From positions 1 through 15,121 of the forward strand of contig CANPPM010000023.1 of the NCBI GenBank assembly GCA_947575935.1: a stretch of 15,121 bases of DNA, written 5' to 3'. The DNA is from an uncultured Butyricicoccus sp. (GTDB taxonomy: Bacteria > Bacillota > Clostridia > Oscillospirales > Butyricicoccaceae). The first letter of the stretch is position 1. Every line of letters starts with the position of its first letter. The notes under the pieces are model-generated. The model made no database searches and was not told the DNA's origin. It saw only the letters and a list, made by a program, of their open reading frames with translations. The position numbers were made by a program, and so were the translations under genes. Positions 6,597 to 13,465 of the stretch are shown piece after piece.

Positions 6597-6654
6597 GGGC
6601 AGCAAACACTCCCCCGTTTCACATTACAGAACATAGAGTAGGAGGTGTTACCAA

Positions 6655-6837
6655 ATGGCAGTACCGAAGAGAAAAACATCGAAAGCAAGACGCGACAAGC
6701 GGCGCAACTCCCACTGGAAGCTCTCTCTTCCCAGCATGGTGAAGTGCCCGCGCTGCGGTGAGTACAAACTCTCCCACAGGGTTTGCAAGTCGTGCGGCTA
6801 TTACAACGGCCGCGAGGTTGTCCCCACCGAAGGGTGA
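6655..6837 (+). CDS. rpmF: 50S ribosomal protein L32 (bL32)
   Basis: At 60 residues this has the standard bL32 length. It begins MAVPKRKTSKARRDKRRNSH, the conserved basic N-terminus, and ends with a zinc ribbon: CPRC (C31, C34) and CKSC (C44, C47). It is therefore the zinc-binding (C+) form rather than the cysteine-free variant some bacteria use under zinc shortage. An excellent AGGAGGTG site precedes the ATG by about 8 bases. It is the second gene of the yceD-rpmF operon and is followed 15 bases later by an intrinsic terminator. plsX/fabH, which follow rpmF in many bacteria, are absent here. Confidence 0.98.
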   Translation: MAVPKRKTSKARRDKRRNSHWKLSLPSMVKCPRCGEYKLSHRVCKSCGYYNGREVVPTEG

Positions 6838-6852
6838 GACAAACAGAGAAAC

Positions 6853-6885
6853 AGGGAAGGCTTTTTCTGCTTTCCCTATTTTTTT
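6853..6885 (+). terminator. Rho-independent terminator of yceD-rpmF
   Basis: AGGGAAGGC (6853-6861) pairs with GCTTTCCCT (6869-6877) with a single G-U wobble around a 7-base T-rich loop, and is followed directly by ATTTTTTT. It begins 15 bases after the rpmF stop. Confidence 0.92.
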
Positions 6886-7080
6886 ATTTGACGCTCCATA
6901 TCCTGCGTGTTTCTGAACAATATCCGCATGCTTGGACCTCCCCTCTTCCCTCTCCCCCGCGGCGATTGTGCACGGGGATCCTGCGGCACAGCTTTCATCG
7001 GAAGGCATGCCGGTCCGGAGAGAAGCGGCAGCGTAACGCAGCATGCTGAATGCAATCATTATTTTTAAGGAGGAATCTGC
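6886..7080. other. Intergenic region upstream of the DUF512 gene
   Basis: After the terminator no gene is visible on either strand. TTGACG (6888-6893) resembles a -35, but no -10 lies at a sensible distance. A 10-bp palindrome CAGCATGCTG lies at 7039-7048. AAGGAGGA at 7069-7076 is the ribosome binding site that fixes the TTG start of the next gene at 7081. A promoter is expected here because the preceding operon is terminated, but I cannot place it. Confidence 0.4.
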
Positions 7081-8388
7081 TTGCCGTCAAAAATCGTTTC
7101 GGTCGATCCCGGCAGCCCGGCGGCCCGCGCCGGACTTGCACCCGGACAAACGCTGCTTTCGATCGGCGGACAGCCCGTGCATGATGTGCTGGATTATAAA
7201 TTTTACAGTTACGACAGCCGTTTGGAACTGATGCTCTCAGACAGGGACGGCGCTGCATGCACGGTCACAGTGCGCAAGGGTGAAGGTGAACCGCTTGGCC
7301 TCAATTTTGAAAGCTATTTGATGGATCAGATGAAACGCTGCTCCAATCGCTGCGTGTTCTGTTTCATCGACCAACTGCCGGAAGGGATGCGCCCTAGCCT
7401 GTATGTTAAAGACGACGACGCACGGCTGTCCTTTCTGATGGGCAACTATATCTCCTTAACCAACCTGTCGGAAGCAGACGTCCAGCGTATCCTGCGCATG
7501 CACATTTCCCCCATCAATATCTCTGTACAGACAACCAATCCCACGCTGCGGTGCAAAATGCTGCGCAACCGGAGGGCCGGAGAAGCGCTGCGGATCATGG
7601 AACGCTTTGCCGCGGGCGGTATCACCATGAATTGTCAGTTGGTGATCTGCGAAGGGCTGAACGACGGTGCAGAGCTGAAGCGCTCGCTCGCTGATTTAAA
7701 GCGGCTGTATCCGGCGGTCCATTCCATCTCTGTCGTTCCCTTCGGCATGACCCGGCACCGCGAGGGCCTATATCCGCTGCAGCCGACAAGCCGGGAGGGG
7801 GCCGCGCGCTGCCTTGAAATTACAGAAGCCTTTGCAGCCGGCTGCCTGCAGGAATTTGGTACCCGTCTGGCATGGTGCGGCGACGAACTCTATTTAAAGG
7901 CCGGAAAGCCGCTCCCCGACGCTGGCTATTACGAGGACTTTACCCAGTTTGAAAACGGCATTGGCATGCTTTCCCTATTCGCCGAGGAGTTCCGTCTTGC
8001 GCTGCCCGATTACGCGGGCCGGACGGCGCGCCCCTTTACGCTTGCCACAGGCAAGGCAGCCGCCCCACTGATCCACCAGCTGCTTGACGAGGCGCGCGCT
8101 ATCTGTCATAATTTAGAGTATCAAATCCTTGCGGTCCGCAACGACTTTTTCGGCGAGGGGGTCTCGGTCGCCGGGCTGATCACCGGGCAGGATCTATCTG
8201 CCCAGCTTCCTGGCAGTCTGTGCGGGGACCGTGTGCTGATTTCAGAAAATATGCTGCGCGACGGCGGCGACGTCTTCCTGGACGGCCTGACTCCCGCGCA
8301 GGTCGGCGCCGCTGTCGGCGCAGACCTTGTCCCAGTCCGAATCGACGGCGCAGACCTGCTGGCTAAAATATTCTGCACCGAGGCCTAG
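7081..8388 (+). CDS. DUF512 family radical-SAM protein with N-terminal PDZ domain
   Basis: This 435-residue protein has an N-terminal PDZ-like segment (about residues 4-65, with VDPGSPAARAGLAPGQTLLSIGG). A radical-SAM-like core carries CSNRCVFCF, a C-x3-C-x2-C cluster motif (C87, C91, C94), then the C-terminal DUF512 region (about 220-430). Such a motif normally holds a [4Fe-4S] cluster with S-adenosylmethionine. The family is widespread in Clostridia and Cyanobacteria but its reaction is unknown. The start is a TTG at 7081: AAGGAGGA lies 5-6 bases before it, the PDZ domain begins at once, and no ATG is suitably placed. It sits upstream of der, plsY and gpsA, an order I recall as conserved in many Clostridia, suggesting a link to ribosome or envelope biogenesis. 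That link is inference only. Confidence 0.9.
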   Translation: MPSKIVSVDPGSPAARAGLAPGQTLLSIGGQPVHDVLDYKFYSYDSRLELMLSDRDGAACTVTVRKGEGEPLGLNFESYLMDQMKRCSNRCVFCFIDQLPEGMRPSLYVKDDDARLSFLMGNYISLTNLSEADVQRILRMHISPINISVQTTNPTLRCKMLRNRRAGEALRIMERFAAGGITMNCQLVICEGLNDGAELKRSLADLKRLYPAVHSISVVPFGMTRHREGLYPLQPTSREGAARCLEITEAFAAGCLQEFGTRLAWCGDELYLKAGKPLPDAGYYEDFTQFENGIGMLSLFAEEFRLALPDYAGRTARPFTLATGKAAAPLIHQLLDEARAICHNLEYQILAVRNDFFGEGVSVAGLITGQDLSAQLPGSLCGDRVLISENMLRDGGDVFLDGLTPAQVGAAVGADLVPVRIDGADLLAKIFCTEA

Positions 8389-8629
8389 GCCTGCTGATCA
8401 TGCACCGCATATCCAACAGAGGAATGGGCCGACAATGCATCGCCCCCCCCTTGCATGAAGACGGCCCCTTGGGGCCATCCGGCAGGCGAAGCAATGCCTC
8501 TATGCCCCTGTTAAACCTCTTCCCCAACGCCGCCGACAGGCTTTTTGCCGACATGCCTTCCCAAATGTGCGGGCATCCAAACGGCAGGGGCCTCCGGCGC
8601 AGCCCGTACAGAGCAAGAAAGGAGCAAAT
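8389..8629. other. Intergenic leader upstream of der with competing hairpins and a C8 run
   Basis: This 241-bp gap holds no credible gene. It has a run of eight C (8443-8450), then a palindrome GGCCCCTTGGGGCC (8463-8476). Its right half, GGGGC plus AT (8471-8478, with C8476 bulged), can instead pair with ATGCCCC (8502-8508) around an inner AGGC/GCCT pairing (8484-8487 with 8496-8499). The two structures exclude each other. No T-tract follows, so it is not a simple terminator, and I find no convincing promoter. Confidence 0.35.
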
Positions 8630-9955
8630 ATGGGAAAACCTGTTGTTGCGATCGTCGGCAGACCGAATGTCGGCAAATCGCAGCTGTTTAACCGGCTTGC
8701 CGGCAAACGGCTTTCCATTGTAGAAGATACCCCCGGCGTCACCCGAGACCGGCTCTATGCCGATTCCGATTGGCGCGGGCGGGACTTTTCCATTATTGAT
8801 ACCGGCGGCATTGAGCCGTCGACCGATAACGAAATCTTAAAATTCATGCGGTTCCAGGCTGAAACTGCGATTCATCACGCCGATGTCATCATCCTGATCA
8901 CCGATCTGCGCACAGGTATCACCGCTGCCGACGAAGATGTTGCCGCCATGCTGCAGAAATGCGGCAAGCCCATTGTGTTGGCTGTCAACAAATGTGACCG
9001 GCCCGGCGAACCCGACCCGGACTTTTACGAATTCTATAACCTGGGCCTCGGTGAGCCGTTCGGCATTTCCGCGCTTCACGGCTATGGCATCGGCGAGCTG
9101 CTGGACGCGGCATATGCACATTTCCCCCCCGAGGAAGAGGGCGAAGGCGCAGAATCACGAATCCGCGTCGCCCTGATCGGCAAGCCAAACGTCGGCAAGT
9201 CCTCGCTGCTCAACCGGGTGCTCGGGGAAGAGCGTGTAATCGTCTCCGCTACCGCCGGGACTACGCGCGACAGCGTTGACGCTGCATTTGAAAACGAGCT
9301 TGGCAAATTTACACTCATTGACACGGCAGGCATCCGCAAAAAAAGCAAAATCGAGGAAAAGATCGAAAAATTCTCGGTCATGCGCTCACAGATGGCGGTC
9401 GAGCGCGCCGATGTATGCGTTATCATGATTGATGCGGCCGAGGGCGTCACCGAACAGGACGCCAAGATTGCAGGAGAAGCACATAACGCCGGAAAAGCCT
9501 GTATTGTGGTCGTCAACAAATGGGATTTGGTTGAAAAAGACGGAAAAACCATGAAAGAGTACACCCTGCGGGTACGGGAAGGGCTGGCCTATATGCCCTA
9601 TGCACCCGTACTGTTTATTTCTGCGCTGAACGGGCAGCGTGTCCCCGAGCTGTTCAAGCTGATCGTCCGGGTCTATGAACAGAACCACCGCCGCATTCCG
9701 ACCGGACAGCTCAACGCGGTTCTTGCCGAAGCGACTGCACGCGTCCAACCGCCGACGGATAAGGGCCGCCGTCTGAAAATCTACTATATGACCCAGGCCA
9801 GCACCGCGCCCCCTACTTTCGTCTGCTTCTGCAACGACGCGCGGCTGTTCCATTTTTCCTACCAGCGTTATCTGGAAAACCAAATCCGTGAAGTCTATGG
9901 CCTGGACGGCACGCCGGTACGCATGATCATCCGGCAACGCGGTGAAAAATCATAG
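8630..9955 (+). CDS. der: Ribosome-assembly GTPase Der (EngA)
   Basis: This 441-residue protein has two GTPase domains in tandem and a C-terminal KH-like domain, the arrangement unique to Der/EngA, which acts in late 50S subunit assembly. Domain 1: GRPNVGKS (10-17), DTGG (57-60), NKCD (120-123). Domain 2: GKPNVGKS (184-191), DTAG (231-234), NKWD (296-299). The KH-like part (about 355-441) includes RRLKIYYMTQASTAPPTF and ends VRMIIRQRG. The ATG at 8630 is preceded by AAAGGAG at about 6 bases and gives the usual length; 21 upstream in-frame codons are unconserved-looking and excluded. All nucleotide-binding residues appear intact. It lies between the DUF512 gene and plsY. Confidence 0.98.
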   Translation: MGKPVVAIVGRPNVGKSQLFNRLAGKRLSIVEDTPGVTRDRLYADSDWRGRDFSIIDTGGIEPSTDNEILKFMRFQAETAIHHADVIILITDLRTGITAADEDVAAMLQKCGKPIVLAVNKCDRPGEPDPDFYEFYNLGLGEPFGISALHGYGIGELLDAAYAHFPPEEEGEGAESRIRVALIGKPNVGKSSLLNRVLGEERVIVSATAGTTRDSVDAAFENELGKFTLIDTAGIRKKSKIEEKIEKFSVMRSQMAVERADVCVIMIDAAEGVTEQDAKIAGEAHNAGKACIVVVNKWDLVEKDGKTMKEYTLRVREGLAYMPYAPVLFISALNGQRVPELFKLIVRVYEQNHRRIPTGQLNAVLAEATARVQPPTDKGRRLKIYYMTQASTAPPTFVCFCNDARLFHFSYQRYLENQIREVYGLDGTPVRMIIRQRGEKS

Positions 9956-10136
9956 CGCACATCCAAAACCATGACACCGGTCCGGAAGCCATGCCTATTC
10001 CGGCTCCCCCTTTAAATACGGCGCCATTTATCCGCGGCATTTCCCGGCAAAAGGGCGCGCAGGTGGGAAAATACTGCGCCGGCAGGCGATACAGCAACGG
10101 TTTTCGGACAGGCTTGCTGAAAAGAGGTTTCGTAAA
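9956..10136. other. Intergenic region between der and plsY
   Basis: This 181-bp gap has no gene. CCGGAA (9982-9987) and TTCCGG (9998-10003) form a short hairpin followed by CTCCCCCTTTAAA, at best a weak terminator for der. GAGG about 9 bases before the plsY ATG is its ribosome binding site. No clear promoter is seen, so plsY-gpsA may be read through from der or have its own unrecognised promoter. Confidence 0.35.
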
Positions 10137-10775
10137 ATGGATTCTGTCAAATATCTTGTGATCGCGGCGGCCTCCTACCTGTTGGGCTCGCTCAGCTTCT
10201 CGATCATCGTGTGTCGCCTGGCCACCGGAAAAGATATCCGCTCCTATGGCAGTGGAAACGCCGGGCTGACCAACTCTTTCCGCGTGCTGGGCGGCTCCAA
10301 GACGCTGCTTGTCCTGCTCGGAGACACTGCCAAGGCCGCAGCCGCTGTCTTCCTGGGCGGATACCTCGCGGGAATGCCCGGCAAACTCTGCGCGGGCATC
10401 TTCGTCATCCTCGGGCATGTGTTCCCAGCTTATTTTGGTTTTCGCGGCGGAAAGGGCGTGCTTGTCGGCGCGACCATGCTTCTGTTTCTGGATTGGCGCA
10501 TTTTCCTGACGGCCTTCTTGCTGTTTGTCGCCGCTGTCGCTGTGACGCGCTGGATCTCGCTCGGCTCAATTCTAGGCGCGATCAGCTTTCCGGTCTCCAT
10601 GCAGATCCTATACGGCGATTGGCGGCTGACCCTGGTCGCCGCATTGATGGGCGGTTCCGTCGTCTATCTGCACCGCTCCAACATCGGGCGCATCCTGCAT
10701 GGCTGCGAAAACCGGTTTACTTTCCATGTAAAACCACAGATTTCGAAAGAAAAGAAGGAGGACCGCTCCCAATGA
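10137..10775 (+). CDS. plsY: Acyl-phosphate:glycerol-3-phosphate acyltransferase PlsY
   Basis: This 212-residue membrane enzyme moves an acyl group from acyl-phosphate to glycerol-3-phosphate, giving lysophosphatidate, the first step of bacterial phospholipid synthesis. About five membrane segments are visible (near residues 5-27, 57-78, 84-101, 113-139 and 143-180). Conserved PlsY motifs: GSGNAGLTN (38-46; the common form is GSGNxGATN), GHVFPAYFGFRGGKGV (93-108), and the third motif HRSNIGRILHGCENRF near the C-terminus. The tail is short and charged. Its TGA overlaps the ATG of gpsA by 4 bp, so the enzyme is co-produced with the one that supplies its glycerol-3-phosphate substrate. PlsX, which makes the acyl-phosphate, is not encoded here. 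Confidence 0.96.
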   Translation: MDSVKYLVIAAASYLLGSLSFSIIVCRLATGKDIRSYGSGNAGLTNSFRVLGGSKTLLVLLGDTAKAAAAVFLGGYLAGMPGKLCAGIFVILGHVFPAYFGFRGGKGVLVGATMLLFLDWRIFLTAFLLFVAAVAVTRWISLGSILGAISFPVSMQILYGDWRLTLVAALMGGSVVYLHRSNIGRILHGCENRFTFHVKPQISKEKKEDRSQ

Positions 10776-11785
10776 AAATTATGGTATTCGGCAGCGGCGG
10801 CTGGGGCACCGCCTTGGCTGTGCTGCTGCATGGCAACGGGCATCAGGTGACGCTGTGGACCTTTTTCCCGGAAGAGGCTGAGCGCCTCAGCCGTGAGCGC
10901 ACCAACGAAAAACTTTTACCCGGCGTGATGATCCCCGCCGAAATCCCGGTCACCAGCGACCTGCACTGTGCACGGGAAGCCGAGCTGATCGTGCTTGCCG
11001 TACCCAGCTTTGCCGTAACGGCGACTGCCGAACGCCTAGCCCCGCTGATCCGCCCGAATACGGTCGTGGTCAATGTCGGCAAAGGGCTGGACTCGAAAAA
11101 CGGCTACTGCCGTTTTTCCGAAAGCATCTCCCGCGTACTGGGCGGCAGCCACCCCGTGGTTGCGCTGACCGGTCCAACCCATGCCGAAGAGGTCGGGCGA
11201 GGTATCCCGACGGCCATCCTGGCGGCCTCCGCCGACCCAGACGCCGCCGCGCTGACACAGGATATCTTCATGAGCGACGACTGCTTCCGGGTATATACCT
11301 CAGACGATATCATAGGGGCCGAACTAGGCGGCGCCTTTAAAAACATTATCGCACTTGGCGCAGGTATCTCGGATGGTCTCGGACTGGGGGACAATTCCAA
11401 GGCAGCCCTTATGACCCGCGGCCTGACCGAGATTGCACGGCTTGGCGTTGCACTCGGCGCGCGGCAAGACACCTTTGCCGGACTGTCCGGCGTAGGCGAC
11501 CTAATCGTCACCTGCACCTCGATGCACTCACGCAACCGGCGCGCCGGTATCCTGATCGGCCAGGGCAAAGATGTCCAAACCGCGATGCAGCAGGTCGGCG
11601 CGGTCGTCGAGGGGTATTATGCGACCGAAGCAGGATATCATCTTGCAAAGAAAGTAAAGGTTTCCATGCCGATCACCGAGGCCATGTATCACGTCCTCTA
11701 CGAAGGCGGCAGCGCCCGGGAATCCATTTCCCTGCTGATGGGCCGCGATAAAAAGCGTGAAAGCGAAAAGCTGTGGATTACGTGA
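10772..11785 (+). CDS. gpsA: NAD(P)-dependent glycerol-3-phosphate dehydrogenase GpsA
   Basis: This 337-residue cytoplasmic enzyme reduces dihydroxyacetone phosphate to sn-glycerol-3-phosphate for phospholipid synthesis. The N-terminal Rossmann motif is GSGGWGTA (7-14). Further conserved segments are NVGKG (101-105), LTGPTHAEEV (132-141; often GPSHAEEV), the catalytic lysine in GAFKNIIALGAGI (Lys190), and DNSKAALMTRGL (207-218), then GLSGVGDLIVTCTS. The ATG at 10772 overlaps the plsY stop (ATGA), with AAGGAGG about 9 bases upstream. Length and motifs are complete and nothing suggests damage. The plsY-gpsA coupling places substrate maker and user in one translational unit. Confidence 0.98.
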   Translation: MKIMVFGSGGWGTALAVLLHGNGHQVTLWTFFPEEAERLSRERTNEKLLPGVMIPAEIPVTSDLHCAREAELIVLAVPSFAVTATAERLAPLIRPNTVVVNVGKGLDSKNGYCRFSESISRVLGGSHPVVALTGPTHAEEVGRGIPTAILAASADPDAAALTQDIFMSDDCFRVYTSDDIIGAELGGAFKNIIALGAGISDGLGLGDNSKAALMTRGLTEIARLGVALGARQDTFAGLSGVGDLIVTCTSMHSRNRRAGILIGQGKDVQTAMQQVGAVVEGYYATEAGYHLAKKVKVSMPITEAMYHVLYEGGSARESISLLMGRDKKRESEKLWIT

Positions 11786-11815
11786 GTACCATCCCCTATA
11801 TGGCGGCACAATGCA

Positions 11816-11860
11816 CCCCCTCTTCTTCACCACAACCACCGGCGAGGGAGAGGGGGCTTT
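11816..11860 (+). terminator. Possible terminator downstream of gpsA
   Basis: CCCCCTCT (11816-11823) pairs perfectly with AGAGGGGG (11849-11856) across a 25-base loop, followed by CTTT only. It lies 31 bases after the gpsA stop, where a terminator is expected, but the long loop and short T-tract make it weak. Confidence 0.5.
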
Positions 11861-11962
11861 CGCATACCGCTGCGCGCCGCCTTTGCCGTCACGGCGCAGA
11901 CCGCTGACAGTTGTGCCGCCCGCAGATAAAAGAAAATACGAAATTTTTTGCAGGCTGCAGCG

Positions 11963-11988
11963 GTATCCCGGCAGCGCGGCAGGGATAC
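11963..11988 (-). terminator. Hairpin downstream of tmcAL, possible terminator
   Basis: On the minus strand GTATCCC and GGGATAC form a perfect 7-bp stem around a 12-base GC-rich loop, beginning 8 bases after the tmcAL stop. The following minus-strand sequence lacks a U-tract, so termination is inferred mainly from position. The gap between gpsA and tmcAL (11786-11995) holds nothing else I can identify. Confidence 0.4.
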
Positions 11989-11995
11989 ACCCGCA

Positions 11996-13177
11996 TTATT
12001 TCTGGATAAACGGCGTCCTGCGCCAACGTGTCTCTGCAGAACGCTGCGCCGGGTCGGGCGCAGCCAGTACATACAGCGCATCTGAAAGCGCATCCCGCCC
12101 AAGCGCGGACTGCAGCTGCCCGGGCAGCCTACGCTCAGACGCCGGTTTGACAATCACCGGCAAGCGCGCCCCACGCAGAACCGCTATACCGCGCCTGCCC
12201 GCCGCAAGCACCCGTATATACTGCGGCTCAACCGGACAGCTCTCGGGCAGCCCCAAATAGGCACGCAGCAGCGTCCGCCGGATGCGCGCCAACGGAAAGC
12301 GGCGTGTCTGTGCATCCAGGCATATTTCTTCAAACGTACAGCCGGATGCGACTGCGCGGGCAAGCCGCCCGGCAAAACCGTCCGCCGACGGCGCAAACGG
12401 ATACAGCGCGCCGGCATCCATACGGCGCAGGTGGGCAAGCAATGCACTGTCACAGTTCTGGATGCGCATCGGCGCCCACCCTTCAGACAATGCGGCGGAC
12501 AGCCGGCGAACGGCGCCAGGCGGCATCCAGCGCCCCCAGCCTTCCTGCTGTGCACAGACCAGTGCGCGCAGGTACGAGGCCGAAGCAAAACCATCCGCCG
12601 TCTGCCCGCTGTCATGCGCCGCCCCGGCGCGGCGGATCGCAACCGGCCGGATCCCAGTACCGGACAGCGCCGCACAGTAAGCAACGCCCAACGTATCATT
12701 CGGACGGGAGAGCAGGGCGGCCGCCTGCGGATCCAGCGCTTCCACTGCGCGCTGCATGGCGGCCGGATAGCTGCAGCCGCTATGCAGCGCCTCGGCAAGC
12801 AGCGGTCGGACCGCCTCCCCGCTGCGCAGTGCTGCCGCCCGCTGCAGCAGCGCAAGATCGCCGCATTCCGTCCCAAAGGACAGATGGGTACCGCCCAGCG
12901 CCTCCAACAAAGCGATACCGCCCCGCGCAAACCCCTCTGCGGAAGAGAGCGCAGCGGGCAGCGGCAGCTCTACAACAAGATCTGCGCCGCATTCGACCGC
13001 CATTGCCGCACGGCTGTATTTGTCGAGCAGCGCAAAATCCCCGCGCTGCACATAATTCCCACTCATCGCACAGACGAGGACCGTATCGGCCCCAAGCCTT
13101 CGCCGGGTCTCCGCCAAGTGATAGGCATGCCCCAGATGAAAGGGGTTATATTCCGAGATAATTCCGCAAATACTCAT
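11996..13177 (-). CDS. tmcAL: tRNA(Met) cytidine acetate ligase TmcAL (YlbM family)
   Basis: This 393-residue enzyme belongs to the family that activates acetate with ATP and acetylates the wobble cytidine of elongator tRNA-Met (ac4C34). The N-terminal nucleotidyltransferase-like domain shows NPFHLGHAYH (HxGH at 14-17), MSGNYVQRGDFA (38-49) and KYSR (53-56). The sequence IRRAGAAHDS followed by ASASYLRA (about residues 180-205) fits the family's R-x-G-x-x-H and S-A-x-x-I-R signatures. The ATG at 13177 leaves GGAGG about 10 bases upstream. Codon use is very GC-rich and Ala-rich but the protein is intact. It is divergent from ackA, whose product interconverts acetate, ATP and acetyl-phosphate, so the two share substrates. 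In B. subtilis ylbM neighbours yceD-rpmF; here that pair lies about 5 kb away. Confidence 0.94.
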   Translation of the reverse strand: MSICGIISEYNPFHLGHAYHLAETRRRLGADTVLVCAMSGNYVQRGDFALLDKYSRAAMAVECGADLVVELPLPAALSSAEGFARGGIALLEALGGTHLSFGTECGDLALLQRAAALRSGEAVRPLLAEALHSGCSYPAAMQRAVEALDPQAAALLSRPNDTLGVAYCAALSGTGIRPVAIRRAGAAHDSGQTADGFASASYLRALVCAQQEGWGRWMPPGAVRRLSAALSEGWAPMRIQNCDSALLAHLRRMDAGALYPFAPSADGFAGRLARAVASGCTFEEICLDAQTRRFPLARIRRTLLRAYLGLPESCPVEPQYIRVLAAGRRGIAVLRGARLPVIVKPASERRLPGQLQSALGRDALSDALYVLAAPDPAQRSAETRWRRTPFIQK

Positions 13178-13244
13178 AAAATCCTGCCCTCCGGCATTTT
13201 TAAGCGGCGCTTTCGCGCCTGTCCAGCCGCGGCCCCCGCGTTTT

Positions 13245-13264
13245 CCGGAATACTGAAATTCCGG
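13245..13264. repeat. 20-bp inverted repeat in the tmcAL-ackA intergenic region
   Basis: CCGGAAT (13245-13251) and ATTCCGG (13258-13264) are perfect 7-base arms around a 6-base spacer. On the plus strand a T-rich stretch (TAGTTTGTTTTCTTTT) follows, but no plus-strand gene precedes it. It may be an operator, or a structure in the tmcAL leader. A smaller hairpin, GGCGC-TTTC-GCGCC (13206-13219), lies nearer the tmcAL start; on the minus strand it has a GAAA tetraloop. Confidence 0.45.
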
Positions 13265-13286
13265 TAGTTTGTTTTCTTTTGGGCAC

Positions 13287-13306
13287 TTTTGGTAAATTCA
13301 CCAAAA
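13287..13306. promoter_or_regulatory. 20-bp inverted repeat upstream of the ackA promoter, candidate activator site
   Basis: TTTTGGT (13287-13293) and ACCAAAA (13300-13306) are perfect 7-base arms around a 6-base AT-rich spacer. The centre (13296.5) is about 61 bases before the predicted ackA transcript start, a position typical of upstream activators. B. subtilis ackA is activated by CcpA from an upstream cre site, but this sequence lacks the central CG of a cre box, so CcpA is not a confident call. It does not fit the Rex consensus either. Confidence 0.45.
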
Positions 13307-13322
13307 AAATATCAAGTATCGG

Positions 13323-13351
13323 TTGAATTTATAGCCGATATCGTGTACAAT
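13323..13351 (+). promoter_or_regulatory. Predicted SigA-type promoter of ackA
   Basis: TTGAAT (13323-13328) is followed after 17 bases by TACAAT (13346-13351). The start of transcription would be near 13356-13358, giving a leader of about 108 bases. Both hexamers differ from consensus at one or two positions and the spacing is ideal. Confidence 0.75.
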
Positions 13352-13354
13352 ACA

Positions 13355-13384
13355 AATAGGGGCGGCCTATGCTGCGCCCCTATT
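13355..13384 (+). promoter_or_regulatory. 10-bp perfect dyad at the 5' end of the ackA leader
   Basis: AATAGGGGCG (13355-13364) pairs perfectly with CGCCCCTATT (13375-13384) around a 10-base loop. It begins 4 bases after the ackA -10 box, so in RNA it would be a stem at or within a few bases of the 5' end. That fits either an mRNA-stabilising hairpin or, as DNA, a repressor operator overlapping the start site. There is no T-tract after it. Confidence 0.55.
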
Positions 13385-13418
13385 ATACCCTGTTTGGGAA
13401 TGAAATGCAAACCAGTTC

Positions 13419-13440
13419 ATACGGCAAATCAGTGCCGTAT
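13419..13440 (+). promoter_or_regulatory. 8-bp perfect hairpin just upstream of the ackA ribosome binding site
   Basis: ATACGGCA (13419-13426) and TGCCGTAT (13433-13440) are perfect arms around AATCAG. It ends about 10 bases before the AAAGGAG site at 13450-13456. It could influence translation initiation or transcript stability. Confidence 0.5.
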
Positions 13441-13465
13441 CAAAAACGAAAAAGGAGATCATTAC

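Noticed and set aside
10211..10771. Alternate frame inside plsY running into gpsA as one long protein
   Set aside because: The part upstream of 10772 is a shadow of plsY; GpsA begins with its Rossmann motif at 10772 with a good ribosome binding site. This is not a fusion.
11928..11940. 13-base AAAAGAAAATACG shared with 6011-6023
   Set aside because: About one or two shared 13-mers are expected by chance in a window this size, and the second copy lacks the palindrome.
12304..13161. Long plus-strand open frames (up to 285 codons) opposite tmcAL
   Set aside because: They lie antisense to a gene with clear family motifs, have Arg/Pro/Ala-rich low-information composition typical of GC-rich shadow frames, and lack ribosome binding sites.
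13287..13306. Interpretation as a CcpA cre box or Rex site
   Set aside because: The cre consensus needs a central CG, absent here; arm sequence and spacing do not fit the Rex consensus. Kept only as an unidentified dyad.
13289..13465. 59-codon N-terminal extension of acetate kinase
   Set aside because: It spans the predicted promoter and leader hairpins; conserved acetate kinases start at MKVLVINAGS, which has its own ribosome binding site.
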